Source: Tritonibacter multivorans
Lineage (GTDB): Bacteria > Pseudomonadota > Alphaproteobacteria > Rhodobacterales > Rhodobacteraceae
Reading direction: 5' to 3'
Assembly: GCF_001458415.1 (NCBI RefSeq)
Contig: NZ_CYSD01000012.1
Location: forward strand, 1 to 64,000
Length of the DNA stretch: 64,000 bases
This document shows positions 34,373 through 43,123 of this stretch, piece after piece (position 1 is the first letter of the stretch; each line of letters opens with the position of its first letter). Made by a program: the position numbers and the translations under genes. The notes beneath the pieces were generated by a model that searched no databases, had not been told where the DNA came from, and saw nothing but the letters and a program-made list of their open reading frames with translations.

Positions 34373-35641
34373 TTAGTGGAGGTTATGCTGCGCACCGGTG
34401 CCCTCCTCGTCCATAATCCCACGGCCAGTGCGGAAGCGGTCCAGACGCATCTTTTCGGCTGCTGCGTGCGGGCGGTCCAGCGCCACGAGGTGGGCAAAGG
34501 TATGACCCGAGGCGGGCGTCGCCTTAAACCCGCCGTAGTTCCAGCCGCAATTGAGATACAGCCCCTCTACCGGCGCCTTGTCGATAATCGGAGAGCCGTC
34601 AAAGGACATGTCCATAATCCCGCCCCAGCTGCGCAGAAGCCGCGCCTTTGCGACCGAGGGCACCATGGCAACCAGCGTTTCCATCGTGTGTTCGACCATC
34701 GGCAGGTTCCCCCGCGCGGCATAGGAACTGTAGTAGTCGATGTAAGACCCGAACACCAAACCGCCCTTGTCGGACTGGCTGATGTACAAATGCCCTTCGG
34801 CAAAGGTGACCACATGGTCGATGATCGGCTTCAGCCCTTCGGTCACAAAGGCCTGCAAGACGTGGCTTTCCAGCGGCAGGGTCAGACCGGCCATGGCCGC
34901 CACTTGGCTCGACCGGCCCGCCGCCGCCAGACCAATTTTCTTGGCTTTGATCGGCCCGCGCGAGGTCTGGACACCGGTGACTTTGCCGCCTTCGACATCA
35001 ATGCCGGTGACTTCGCAGTTCTGGATCAGATCCACACCCAGCTGATCGGCGGCGCGGGCATAGCCCCAGGCCACAGCATCGTGGCGCGCCGTGCCGCCGC
35101 GCCAATGCATCAGACCGCCCATGATCGGGAAGCGGTTATTGTCGAAATTCAGATAAGGCAGCAGCTTTTTCAGGTCGTCGCGATAGATGATTTCGGCATC
35201 GTCGCCCTGGTTCACAATGGCATTGGCGCGGCGGATCGAGGCATCGCGCTGGCCGTCATTGTGAAACAGGTTGATAATCCCGCGCTGGGACATCATCGCA
35301 TTATAGTTCAGGTCCTGCTCCATCTGCTCCCACAGCTTGAGCGAATGGGAGTAGAACTGCGAGTTGCCCTCGAGCCCATAGTTGGCGCGTACGATGGTGG
35401 TGTTACGACCCACATTGCCGCCGCCCAGATAGCCCTTTTCCAGCACGGCAATGTTCTTCAGCCCAAATTCCTGCGCCAGATAATAGGCTGTCGCCAGACC
35501 GTGCCCGCCGCCGCCGACGATGATCACGTCATATTCGGACTTGGGCTCTGGATCGCGCCAATGGGGCGTCCAACCCTTGTTGCCTGTGAGCCCTTCCTTC
35601 AGAACCCGCAAACCGGAAAACCGACCGGAACCGAACATCAT
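34373..35641 (-). CDS. soxB: Sarcosine oxidase, beta subunit
   Basis: 422 residues, the flavin-carrying DAO-fold subunit. The nucleotide-binding motif DVIIVGGGGHGLATAYYLA is near residues 38-56, preceded by the typical GLTGNKGWTPHWR. The methyl oxidation of sarcosine happens here (covalent FMN at the beta subunit in the family). First gene of the soxBDAG operon. Confidence 0.95.
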   Translation of the reverse strand: MMFGSGRFSGLRVLKEGLTGNKGWTPHWRDPEPKSEYDVIIVGGGGHGLATAYYLAQEFGLKNIAVLEKGYLGGGNVGRNTTIVRANYGLEGNSQFYSHSLKLWEQMEQDLNYNAMMSQRGIINLFHNDGQRDASIRRANAIVNQGDDAEIIYRDDLKKLLPYLNFDNNRFPIMGGLMHWRGGTARHDAVAWGYARAADQLGVDLIQNCEVTGIDVEGGKVTGVQTSRGPIKAKKIGLAAAGRSSQVAAMAGLTLPLESHVLQAFVTEGLKPIIDHVVTFAEGHLYISQSDKGGLVFGSYIDYYSSYAARGNLPMVEHTMETLVAMVPSVAKARLLRSWGGIMDMSFDGSPIIDKAPVEGLYLNCGWNYGGFKATPASGHTFAHLVALDRPHAAAEKMRLDRFRTGRGIMDEEGTGAQHNLH

Positions 35642-35823
35642 GTCTCTCCTTCACGTCTGCCCGCCGCCGCAAAAAAGAGACGCGGGCCCTGTCAGACCAC
35701 GGGACGCAAATCGTCCGTTTTGCCGCAGTTCGACAACAGCGCCCGCCCAAAGTCTAGGCCAGATAACGACATGGGGGGACGTTTCCTGAACATGGTCCTA
35801 TTTCCGGCAAAAAACAGGCTGGA

Positions 35824-37158
35824 TCAGCCCTCGGACTGCCCAAACGGCAACCCGCCACTGCCGCGAATTTCAACAACGCGATGCGGATAGGGAATTTCGA
35901 TGTCATGCGCCTTCAGCGCATTCCAGACCGCAAACATCACCTTGGGCGTGAACTTGTTCTTGCCGTCGTCAATGCCATTGACCCAGAACTCGACCGCGAA
36001 ATCGACACCGCTGTCGCCAAAGCCGCGCAGCTCGCAATCGGGGCCATCGGGGTCTGACAGCACAAAGGGCAGCGCGGCCACGGCTTCTTCGATGATGGCG
36101 GGCACTTTGTTGATGTCGGTGTCATAGCTGACGGAAAACGGCGCCTCGTAGCGGTTGGCAGAGCCGCTGTCGGAATAGTTCACCACGCGGGTGGTGATGA
36201 AATCTTCGTTCGGGACCACAATCCATTTGCCATCCCAGGTTTCCAGGATCGCAGCACGGGCGGTCATTTTGACAATGGTGCCTGCCTCGCCGCCATCCAG
36301 TTCGACGTAGTCGCCGACGGTCGCCTGCCCTTCGAGGAGCAGGATAATGCCCGACACAAAGTTCGACGCGATCTGCTGCAGGCCCAAGCCGACCCCCACA
36401 CCAATGGCACCGCCCAGCACCGCCAGCGCCGAGAGGTTGATGCCCATAATGTTCATCAGCAGCAGGAAGGCCGCTCCAAAGATCGCGATCTCGGCTGTTT
36501 TCAGCGCCAGCTCGCGGGTGGCGGGACGCATGTCTTCCTGCGATTTGATGAAGGTGGCGGATTGGTCATTGGACCAGCGCCCCAGCCAGAACAGCACACC
36601 GCCGGCAACCACGCCACGCAGCAGCGCCATAAGCGAAATGGTAATATTGCCCAGTGTCACCTGCAGGGTGTTCAGATAGGCCATCGCCGGATCCAGCAGG
36701 CCCAGCGCGTAAAGCGCGGCCATGGGCACCAGCACGTAGCGGCCCAAGAGTTTCAGGAAGCCGTCCTGAACAATGTCACGCACCAGAATACGTGCGGCGA
36801 GGAACAGGAACAGACGTTTGCCAAAGGCGATCACCGCGCCGCTGTCAAAGATCGACCGCACCACGCTTTCGCCAATGCCCGTCAACGCATAGGCCAGCAG
36901 CGGCAGCAGCAGCGGCACAAACTGCAACAGAAAGCGGCGCGTGCGGGCCAGAATATGGGTCTGCTCTTCGGGCGGAGTAAGCAGGCGGGTGATCACCGGA
37001 GAGAACCGCCGCGTCAGGACCACGGCCAGCACAAACGCCACCGCCAGCAGCGCAAACTGCGACCAGGCGGCAGGGCTGGTGAGCCAGCCGAGCGCGATGT
37101 CCTGCGCCTGCTGCGCCAAGGCCAAGGCCTGCTGTACGATTTCCGGCTGATTTTCCAC
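35824..37158 (-). CDS. MscS-family mechanosensitive channel
   Basis: 444 residues with several transmembrane helices in the N-terminal half, the pore-lining Gly/Ala-rich helix (LGGAIGVGVGLGLQQIASNFVSG region, about 240-262), then the conserved MscS beta domain (ILLLEGQATVGDYVEL and the VPNEDFITTRVVNYS segment). It protects the inner membrane during osmotic downshock. Larger than E. coli MscS because of extra N-terminal helices. Stands alone, divergent from the SMR gene. Confidence 0.9.
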   Translation of the reverse strand: MENQPEIVQQALALAQQAQDIALGWLTSPAAWSQFALLAVAFVLAVVLTRRFSPVITRLLTPPEEQTHILARTRRFLLQFVPLLLPLLAYALTGIGESVVRSIFDSGAVIAFGKRLFLFLAARILVRDIVQDGFLKLLGRYVLVPMAALYALGLLDPAMAYLNTLQVTLGNITISLMALLRGVVAGGVLFWLGRWSNDQSATFIKSQEDMRPATRELALKTAEIAIFGAAFLLLMNIMGINLSALAVLGGAIGVGVGLGLQQIASNFVSGIILLLEGQATVGDYVELDGGEAGTIVKMTARAAILETWDGKWIVVPNEDFITTRVVNYSDSGSANRYEAPFSVSYDTDINKVPAIIEEAVAALPFVLSDPDGPDCELRGFGDSGVDFAVEFWVNGIDDGKNKFTPKVMFAVWNALKAHDIEIPYPHRVVEIRGSGGLPFGQSEG

Positions 37159-37356
37159 GGTTCTGTCCCCTGTCTTTTGTCTGCCCTATGCTTGCGGCAC
37201 CGGGCGGCAAAAACGAAGGGGGAAATTCGCCTGGCTCGGCCCCAAACGCCGAAGTTGAGGCCGCTTTCGCCCCCTAGGGTGCCGCTGCGCGGGCTTTGTG
37301 CGCGGGCGCATTTCGCCTACCAATTGAGGGGCCATTCCCTTCCTGAGGTGTTTGCC

Positions 37357-37674
37357 ATGAGCGCGTGGATGTATCTGATTGTTGCCATCTGTCTTGAGAT
37401 CTGCGCCACGGTGGCGCTGAAACTGTCAGAGGGGTTTGAGAAATGGCATTGGGGGCTGGTGTCGATCAGCCTTTATGCGGTGTGTTTCTGGGTGCTGGCC
37501 CCGGCCCTGAAGGTGCTGCCTGTGGGCGTGGTCTATGCGATCTGGGCCGGTGTGGGGATTGTGGGCGTCAGCATTCTGGGCGCGCTGCTGTTTGGCGACC
37601 GGCTGACGGCTGTGCACTATGGGTTCATGAGCATGATTTTGATCGGCGCGGTGGGGCTGAAGCTGACCACCTGA
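37357..37674 (+). CDS. Small multidrug resistance (SMR/EmrE) family exporter
   Basis: 105 residues, four transmembrane helices, with the essential membrane-buried Glu14 (AICLEICATVALK). Other SMR motifs: YAIWAGVGIVGVSILG and a LIGAVGLKL tail. Such pumps exchange protons for lipophilic cations; some act on guanidinium compounds instead. The ATG at 37357 gives the normal family length. Terminator follows. Confidence 0.92.
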   Translation: MSAWMYLIVAICLEICATVALKLSEGFEKWHWGLVSISLYAVCFWVLAPALKVLPVGVVYAIWAGVGIVGVSILGALLFGDRLTAVHYGFMSMILIGAVGLKLTT

Positions 37675-37675
37675 C

Positions 37676-37706
37676 AAAAATGGCGCCCCGAGGGACGCCA
37701 TTTCCA
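37676..37706. terminator. Intrinsic terminator between SMR gene and gdh
   Basis: Arms AAATGGCG (37678-37685) and CGCCATTT (37696-37703) with an inner CCC/GGG pair; T-rich in both directions, serving convergent genes. Confidence 0.8.
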
Positions 37707-37725
37707 TTTTCTGATGGTCCGCAGG

Positions 37726-39168
37726 TTACAGACCCTTGGCGCGGTAGCTGGCCGCAACCTTGTCGATGGACACCAGATAAGCGGCGGTGCGCAGATCTTT
37801 GACGTCATCGCGTTCATGCCAGACCTTGCGCATGGACTGATACGCAATGCGCATGGTGTCATCGAGACCCGAACGCACCAGCTCCAGCTCGTCCGCGCCG
37901 CGGAGGTATTTCTCCTTGAACTTGGGATCGAGCGTCCATTTGTTGCCCAGATTGTCCGACAGCGCCTCGAGCTGGTCGACAACCAGCTGGTGACGCGCTT
38001 CTTCCTGACGGCGCTGCATGCGGCCAAACCGGATGTGGGAGAGGTTTTTCACCCACTCGAAATAGGACACGGTCACACCGCCAGCGTTGGCATACATGTC
38101 GGGAATGATCACGCAGCCCTTGTCGCGCAGGATCTCATCCGCGCCTGCGGTCACAGGACCGTTCGCCGCCTCGATGATCAGCGGTGCCTTGATCCGGTCC
38201 GCGTTGGAGAGGTTGATCACCCCTTCCAGCGCCGCCGGGATCAGGATGTCGCACTCTTCCTCAAGCACCTTGCTGCCGTCTTCGACATAGGTGCCGTGCG
38301 GGTAGCCCTTCACACCGCCATGCGACATGATCCAATTGCGCAGCTCGTCGACATTGACGCCTTTGGCATCGACGATCGCACCATCGCGTTCAATCACACC
38401 GGTGATGATGGATCCGTCTTCCTCTGACAGGAATTTGGCGGCGTGGTAGCCCACGTTCCCCAGACCCTGCACAATCACACGCTTGCCATCGAGCGTGCCG
38501 GAGAGGCGCGCCATGGCTTTGTCTTCTTCGTAGCGGAAGAATTCCTTCAGCGCATATTGCACGCCACGACCGGTGGCTTCCACGCGGCCAGAGATCCCGC
38601 CGGCATTCAGCGGCTTGCCGGTGACACAGGCCTTGCCGTTGATGTCGGTGGTGTTCATGCGCTGGTACTGGTCCGCGATCCAGGCCATCTCGCGTTCGCC
38701 GGTGCCCATGTCGGGCGCGGGCACGTTCTGCGAGGGGTTGATCAGGTCGCGCTTTGCCAGCTCGTAGGCAAAGCGGCGGGTGATACGCTCCAGCTCGTGC
38801 TCTTCGTATTCGCGCGGATCAATGCACAGACCGCCCTTGGAGCCCCCGAACGGCGCCTCAACCAGCGCGCATTTGTAGGTCATCAGGGCGGCAAGCGCCT
38901 CGACCTCGTCCTGGTTGACGCCCATGGCATAGCGGATACCGCCCTTCACGGGTTCCATATGTTCGGAGTGAACCGAGCGGTAGCCGGTGAAGGTTCTGAT
39001 TTCGCCACGCAGACGCACACCAAAGCGCACGGTATAGGTCGCGTTACAGACGCGGATCTTTTCCTCGAGCCCCGGCGGCAGATCCATCAGGGATACGGCC
39101 CGGTTGAACATAAGGTCAACACTCTCACGGAAACTCGGCTCTTTGATGCTGCTCATTTGCGGCTCCAT
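37726..39168 (-). CDS. Glu/Leu/Phe/Val family dehydrogenase, probable NAD-type glutamate dehydrogenase
   Basis: 480 residues. Oxidative deamination of glutamate to 2-oxoglutarate. The substrate-binding motif VEAPFGGSKGGL holds the catalytic lysine region; the dinucleotide fold contains VQGLGNVGYHAAKF. Length is about 50 residues above the hexameric minimum owing to an insert near residues 160-185. An alternative start at 39156 (MSSIKEP) also has a GGAG ahead. Single-gene unit with its own terminator. Confidence 0.88.
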   Translation of the reverse strand: MEPQMSSIKEPSFRESVDLMFNRAVSLMDLPPGLEEKIRVCNATYTVRFGVRLRGEIRTFTGYRSVHSEHMEPVKGGIRYAMGVNQDEVEALAALMTYKCALVEAPFGGSKGGLCIDPREYEEHELERITRRFAYELAKRDLINPSQNVPAPDMGTGEREMAWIADQYQRMNTTDINGKACVTGKPLNAGGISGRVEATGRGVQYALKEFFRYEEDKAMARLSGTLDGKRVIVQGLGNVGYHAAKFLSEEDGSIITGVIERDGAIVDAKGVNVDELRNWIMSHGGVKGYPHGTYVEDGSKVLEEECDILIPAALEGVINLSNADRIKAPLIIEAANGPVTAGADEILRDKGCVIIPDMYANAGGVTVSYFEWVKNLSHIRFGRMQRRQEEARHQLVVDQLEALSDNLGNKWTLDPKFKEKYLRGADELELVRSGLDDTMRIAYQSMRKVWHERDDVKDLRTAAYLVSIDKVAASYRAKGL

Positions 39169-39506
39169 TTGGTCCTTGAACGACTCAAGGGTTCATAATG
39201 ACGCAGTATTACTCAAACTTCCTTTACGGCATCCAGGCCTAAATTTTGTGCAAAATGAAAACTTTTGACCATTCGGTAGCTCGAAGGGAGGGAATCACCT
39301 ACCTCGAAAGACGTGGGATTGTTTGCAAGTCGAAAACAGCCAGCGCCAAACCCCAGCATTAAGCTTAAATGCAAAGCAAAAGAGCGCCTTTGGGCGCGAA
39401 AATGCCAAAGTTCCGCCCCCTTTCTCAATGAATAGTTTACCTACACCCGTCGTCCGACAATTAGGCGTCGCCCCAGAAACCGGGCGGCCCATTGGGAAGG
39501 TTTGTA
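39169..39506. other. Divergent promoter region of gdh and tad genes
   Basis: 338 bases, relatively AT-rich, with a small hairpin GCGCC-TTTG-GGCGC at 39384-39397 followed by AAAA and a TTAAGCTTAA palindrome near 39361. Promoters for both genes must lie here; none can be pinned with certainty. Confidence 0.55.
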
Positions 39507-41291
39507 ATGATCGGCAGATTGAAGAATTCCACCGCACTCGCATCGCTTCGGCGTGCCCTTCCGGCAGGTCGCTTTTTGCGCAGATTTAAGGATGCAGACG
39601 GCGGTGTGCTGGCCGCGCCCTTTATTTTTATGCTTTTGACCATGCTGGCCATCAATGGGCTGGGCATGGATCTGGTGCGCCATGAACGGGACCGGGCCTG
39701 GTTGCAGAACACGCTTGACCGGGCGGTGCTGGCGGCGGCGGATCTGGATCAGCCGCAGACCCCGGCCGAAGTGGTTCTGGATTACCTGTCCAAAGCCGGC
39801 CTTGAGGAATATTACCAAGAGCCCATTGTTGAGACCCTGCCCGTAGGTGCGGTGCGACCGACCTCCAAAAAGGTGACGGCAGATGTGGACATGGGGTTCA
39901 ACAACCTGTGGCTCAACTTCACCGGATCCGAGGAAGAGTTGCCCCTGACCGCCCATTCTGTGGCGATCGAGAGCATCGGCAAGGTCGAGATCTCGATGGT
40001 GCTGGACGTGTCAGGATCCATGGGCAGCAACAACCGTCTGCCGAACCTGAAAACCGCCGCGAAGCAGTTTGTGGAAACGATGGAGCAGAACACCGAAGAC
40101 GGCAATCTGTCGATTTCGATCGTGCCCTACTCTACCCAAGTTGCGATGCCGCAGGATTTTCTGGACGAATATGACGTGGAAATCGGCAATGGCCTGCCCG
40201 GCAGCTATGCCAGCGCGGCTGCAGACGCCAAGGCGCGGTCGGACGCGCGGGGGTGGGATTACACAAACTGCGTGAACTTTGAAGCCTCTGACTTCAATAC
40301 AACCGCCCTGCCGTCCAACCAGAAATACCAGCGCACCATGCCGTTTTCGGTCTGGGGCACCACGGACTATCGGACCAATGACAGCCGGTACGTCCGCGAC
40401 CCGGTCTGCACCATCCACAGCGACGCCCCCGGCCGGACCGCGCTGCTGTTTGAAGACAATGTCTCGACAATGCAGACCTATATTGATTCCTTCTATGCGG
40501 GGGAAAACACCTCGTTGGATCTGGGCATGAAATGGGGGGTGGCGCTGCTGGATCCGTCGATCCAGCCAAAAGTTGCCGCGGTCTCTGAGAACCACGCCGA
40601 TGTCATTGATCCGCGTTTCCGGGACCGTCCTGTACCCTACAATGACACCGAGACCCTGAAGGTCGTGGTGTTGATGACCGACGGGCAGAACACCAGTCAG
40701 TACTATCTGAAGGACGACTACCGCGTTGGCGAATCCGATGTCTGGTTTGATGACGACGCAGATGTGTATTCGTCCTACGACGAAGACAACAACCGCTACT
40801 ACTGGCACAACGTCGACATCTGGGCCGACCACCCGCATGGGCAGCAGAACAGCTCTACGTTTATCTGTACCACCTATTACTACAGCGGTGGCTGCTACTC
40901 GGGCTACTATTACAACGAAGTCAAATCGAACGACCTGGAGAACCTGACATTCGAGGATCTTCTGGCCGAGACTTCGCTGCCCTACATGTACAGCAGACTT
41001 GCAGACGAATGGATGACCTGGAACGCGGCAACCAACAAATGGTGGTACAACGCATTCGGCTGGTACGGGCGTTCCACCAAAGACACCCGCACCCGCGCGA
41101 TCTGCGACGCCGCCAAGGACGAAGGCATTGTGGTCTTTACCATCGGCTTTGAGGCCCCGTCAGGTGGTCAGGCCGTGCTGGAAGACTGTGCCAGCTCTGA
41201 TGCGCATTACTACGACGTGGAAGGGCTCGAGATTCAGGATGCCTTTGCCAATATCGCATCCACCATCCGTCAGCTGAGGCTCACCGAATGA
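39507..41291 (+). CDS. Tad-type pilus protein with VWA domain (TadG-like)
   Basis: 594 residues. One N-terminal membrane helix (about 35-55, APFIFMLLTMLAINGLGMDL), then a periplasmic region with a von Willebrand A domain whose MIDAS motif is intact (DVSGS, Asp167, Ser169, Ser171). A long insert, about residues 400-490, is rich in Tyr, Asp and Asn (DDDADVYSSYDEDNNRYYW). The family assembles Flp/Tad adhesive pili. The ATG at 39507 has GGGAAGG six bases before; it overlaps the next gene by 4 bases. Confidence 0.88.
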   Translation: MIGRLKNSTALASLRRALPAGRFLRRFKDADGGVLAAPFIFMLLTMLAINGLGMDLVRHERDRAWLQNTLDRAVLAAADLDQPQTPAEVVLDYLSKAGLEEYYQEPIVETLPVGAVRPTSKKVTADVDMGFNNLWLNFTGSEEELPLTAHSVAIESIGKVEISMVLDVSGSMGSNNRLPNLKTAAKQFVETMEQNTEDGNLSISIVPYSTQVAMPQDFLDEYDVEIGNGLPGSYASAAADAKARSDARGWDYTNCVNFEASDFNTTALPSNQKYQRTMPFSVWGTTDYRTNDSRYVRDPVCTIHSDAPGRTALLFEDNVSTMQTYIDSFYAGENTSLDLGMKWGVALLDPSIQPKVAAVSENHADVIDPRFRDRPVPYNDTETLKVVVLMTDGQNTSQYYLKDDYRVGESDVWFDDDADVYSSYDEDNNRYYWHNVDIWADHPHGQQNSSTFICTTYYYSGGCYSGYYYNEVKSNDLENLTFEDLLAETSLPYMYSRLADEWMTWNAATNKWWYNAFGWYGRSTKDTRTRAICDAAKDEGIVVFTIGFEAPSGGQAVLEDCASSDAHYYDVEGLEIQDAFANIASTIRQLRLTE

Positions 41292-41836
41292 TCCGTTTTT
41301 CCAAGTTCCGCGCTGCGGCCGCATTCCGCCGCTTTCACCGCGCCACAGAGGGCAACGTCACAGTTGAGTTTGTCATCATTGTGCCGCTGATGTTCATTAT
41401 CCTGGCCTCTTCGATCGAAATGGGGCTGATCACCGTGCGCCAGACCTTTCTGGACCGCGCCCTGGATCTGACCGTGCGGGACATTCGTCTGGGCACCGGC
41501 GCGGACTGGCAGCATGACCAGATCCGAGACAAGATCTGCGAACGGTCGATCCTGATCAACAATTGCAGCACGGACCTGAAGTTGGAGATGACCCAGCTGG
41601 ACCCCTATGCGCCGATCACAATGCCGGAAACACCCGACTGCATCGACTCGGCGGTGGAAGTGGACCCGGTGGTGAAATTCGTCAATGGCGACAGCAATGA
41701 GCTGATGTTCCTGCGCGCTTGCCAGAGCTTTAACCCGGTCTTTCCGCACATCGGCCTTGGTGCCGATCTGGTCAAAGACGGCGACGGTCGCGTGAATGTT
41801 CTCGCCTCCTCCATCTTTGTACAGGAGCCCAAGTAA
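41288..41836 (+). CDS. TadE-family pilus assembly protein
   Basis: 182 residues. Charged N-terminus, then a type IV pilin-like hydrophobic helix with TVEFVIIVPLMFIILASS (about 24-42; Glu in the pilin-like position), followed by a periplasmic domain with paired cysteines (DKICERS and NNCSTD). TadE/TadF are pseudopilin-like minor components of the Flp pilus. Coupled to the TadG-like gene. Confidence 0.88.
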   Translation: MIRFSKFRAAAAFRRFHRATEGNVTVEFVIIVPLMFIILASSIEMGLITVRQTFLDRALDLTVRDIRLGTGADWQHDQIRDKICERSILINNCSTDLKLEMTQLDPYAPITMPETPDCIDSAVEVDPVVKFVNGDSNELMFLRACQSFNPVFPHIGLGADLVKDGDGRVNVLASSIFVQEPK

Positions 41837-41839
41837 GCC

Positions 41840-42466
41840 ATGACTGAGACATGTTTTTCCCCAGTCGCCGCGCTGCGCAGCGCTGTGAACCGGTTCCGCC
41901 GCGATGAGGAAGGCTCTGTCGCTATTGAAGCGGCCTTCTACTTCCCGCTGCTGCTGGCAATGTTTGCCGCGATCTTCACGCTGTATGATGCCTTCCGTCA
42001 GGAGAGCATCAGCATCAAGGCCGCCTATACCATTTCGGATCTGGTCTCGCGGGAAACCGCGACCCTGGACGACACCTATATCGACAATATGTATCTGTTG
42101 ACCCAAGCCATGACCCGCGACACCCGCGATGTGTCTATGCGGATTTCAGTGGTCTATTGGGACGAGGCAAGCGGATCCTATGGCGTCGACTGGTCGGTTG
42201 AGCGTGGCACAGGTCTGGCGGTCTGGAATGATGGCACCATCAATGATGTGGCCGAACACCTGCCCAATCTGCCGGATCAGGAACGGGTGATCTTGGTCGA
42301 GACCTGGAACAACCTGCTGCCGATCTTTGATGTGGGTCTGGACAATTTTGATCTTTATAACTTTGTCTTCACCCGCCCCCGCTTTGCAGGTCAGATTATC
42401 TTTGAGGGCATGCGCGCCTCGGATGGTCCGGTGCATGACGATGGCACCGAAGACGCCACGCTGTAA
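41840..42466 (+). CDS. TadE/TadF-like pilus assembly protein
   Basis: 208 residues with the same pseudopilin layout: basic start, VAIEAAFYFPLLLAMFAAIF helix (about 27-46), then an extracytoplasmic domain. Stop to start with the previous gene is 3 bases, so the three form one operon closed by the terminator at 42486. The rest of the tad locus (cpaB, tadA, flp) is not in the window. Confidence 0.85.
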   Translation: MTETCFSPVAALRSAVNRFRRDEEGSVAIEAAFYFPLLLAMFAAIFTLYDAFRQESISIKAAYTISDLVSRETATLDDTYIDNMYLLTQAMTRDTRDVSMRISVVYWDEASGSYGVDWSVERGTGLAVWNDGTINDVAEHLPNLPDQERVILVETWNNLLPIFDVGLDNFDLYNFVFTRPRFAGQIIFEGMRASDGPVHDDGTEDATL

Positions 42467-42485
42467 CAGGTCAGCCTGAACAACA

Positions 42486-42522
42486 AAAAACCGCCGGACC
42501 CGCAAAGGTCCGGCGGTTTTCT
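42486..42522. terminator. Strong bidirectional terminator
   Basis: 13-bp arms AAACCGCCGGACC (42488-42500) and complement (42507-42519) around CGCAAA, with T-rich tracts both ways. Ends the tad operon and the convergent membrane-protein gene. Confidence 0.9.
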
Positions 42523-42540
42523 TTTGTTTGGTCCGCAGGT

Positions 42541-43026
42541 TTACTGCGGTTCCAGCCCGGACATCATCGCCGCAAGGATTTCCGACATTGCCTTGCCCTG
42601 CTGGCCCGGTGTTACACCGCCAACGCCAATGCGACGGCCCATACGCCACCAGAGGCCCGGATACCATGCGCGCGGCGCAGACGCCTTGCTGCGCAGGACA
42701 AACCCATTGGAGGGCTTGAAGGCAAAGAACCCCCGGTCGATGTGATCGAGGTCTTCGACCCGTGCGATCAGGGTGCCATCGGTACAGCGCAGTTCCGTTT
42801 CGGTGAGCTCGATCGTATGGGCCGTGGCCTGCCAGAGGCGAATGCCGCACCACAGGGAAGCAGCCCCCACCACCAGCAGAAACACCAGCCACCCCGGAGA
42901 GGGCGGCGCCGTCATGGCCAGATACAGCGTCAGACACCCCAAGCTCCCCAGCATGCCCGCCCCCATCACGCGGCGCGCCGGTGATGCGGTAATGGTCGCA
43001 AGGACCTCTCCGTCGTTTTTCAGCAT
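42541..43026 (-). CDS. Hypothetical two-helix membrane protein with PH-like tail
   Basis: 161 residues. Two transmembrane helices (about 22-40 and 46-66, GWLVFLLVVGAASLWCGI), then a cytosolic beta-rich domain (HTIELTETELRCTDGTLI and RVEDLDHIDRGFFAFKPSNG) that resembles bacterial PH-like domains. Function unknown. Single-gene unit. Confidence 0.65.
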   Translation of the reverse strand: MLKNDGEVLATITASPARRVMGAGMLGSLGCLTLYLAMTAPPSPGWLVFLLVVGAASLWCGIRLWQATAHTIELTETELRCTDGTLIARVEDLDHIDRGFFAFKPSNGFVLRSKASAPRAWYPGLWWRMGRRIGVGGVTPGQQGKAMSEILAAMMSGLEPQ

Positions 43027-43123
43027 CTGATGCTCTCCCCCACTGTTTTATAACTCGCGACGGGATGTAGCCGAAAACCGGGGGCGGACCTAGGGGGAAT
43101 TGGGTGCGAACGCGCCTGAACTG

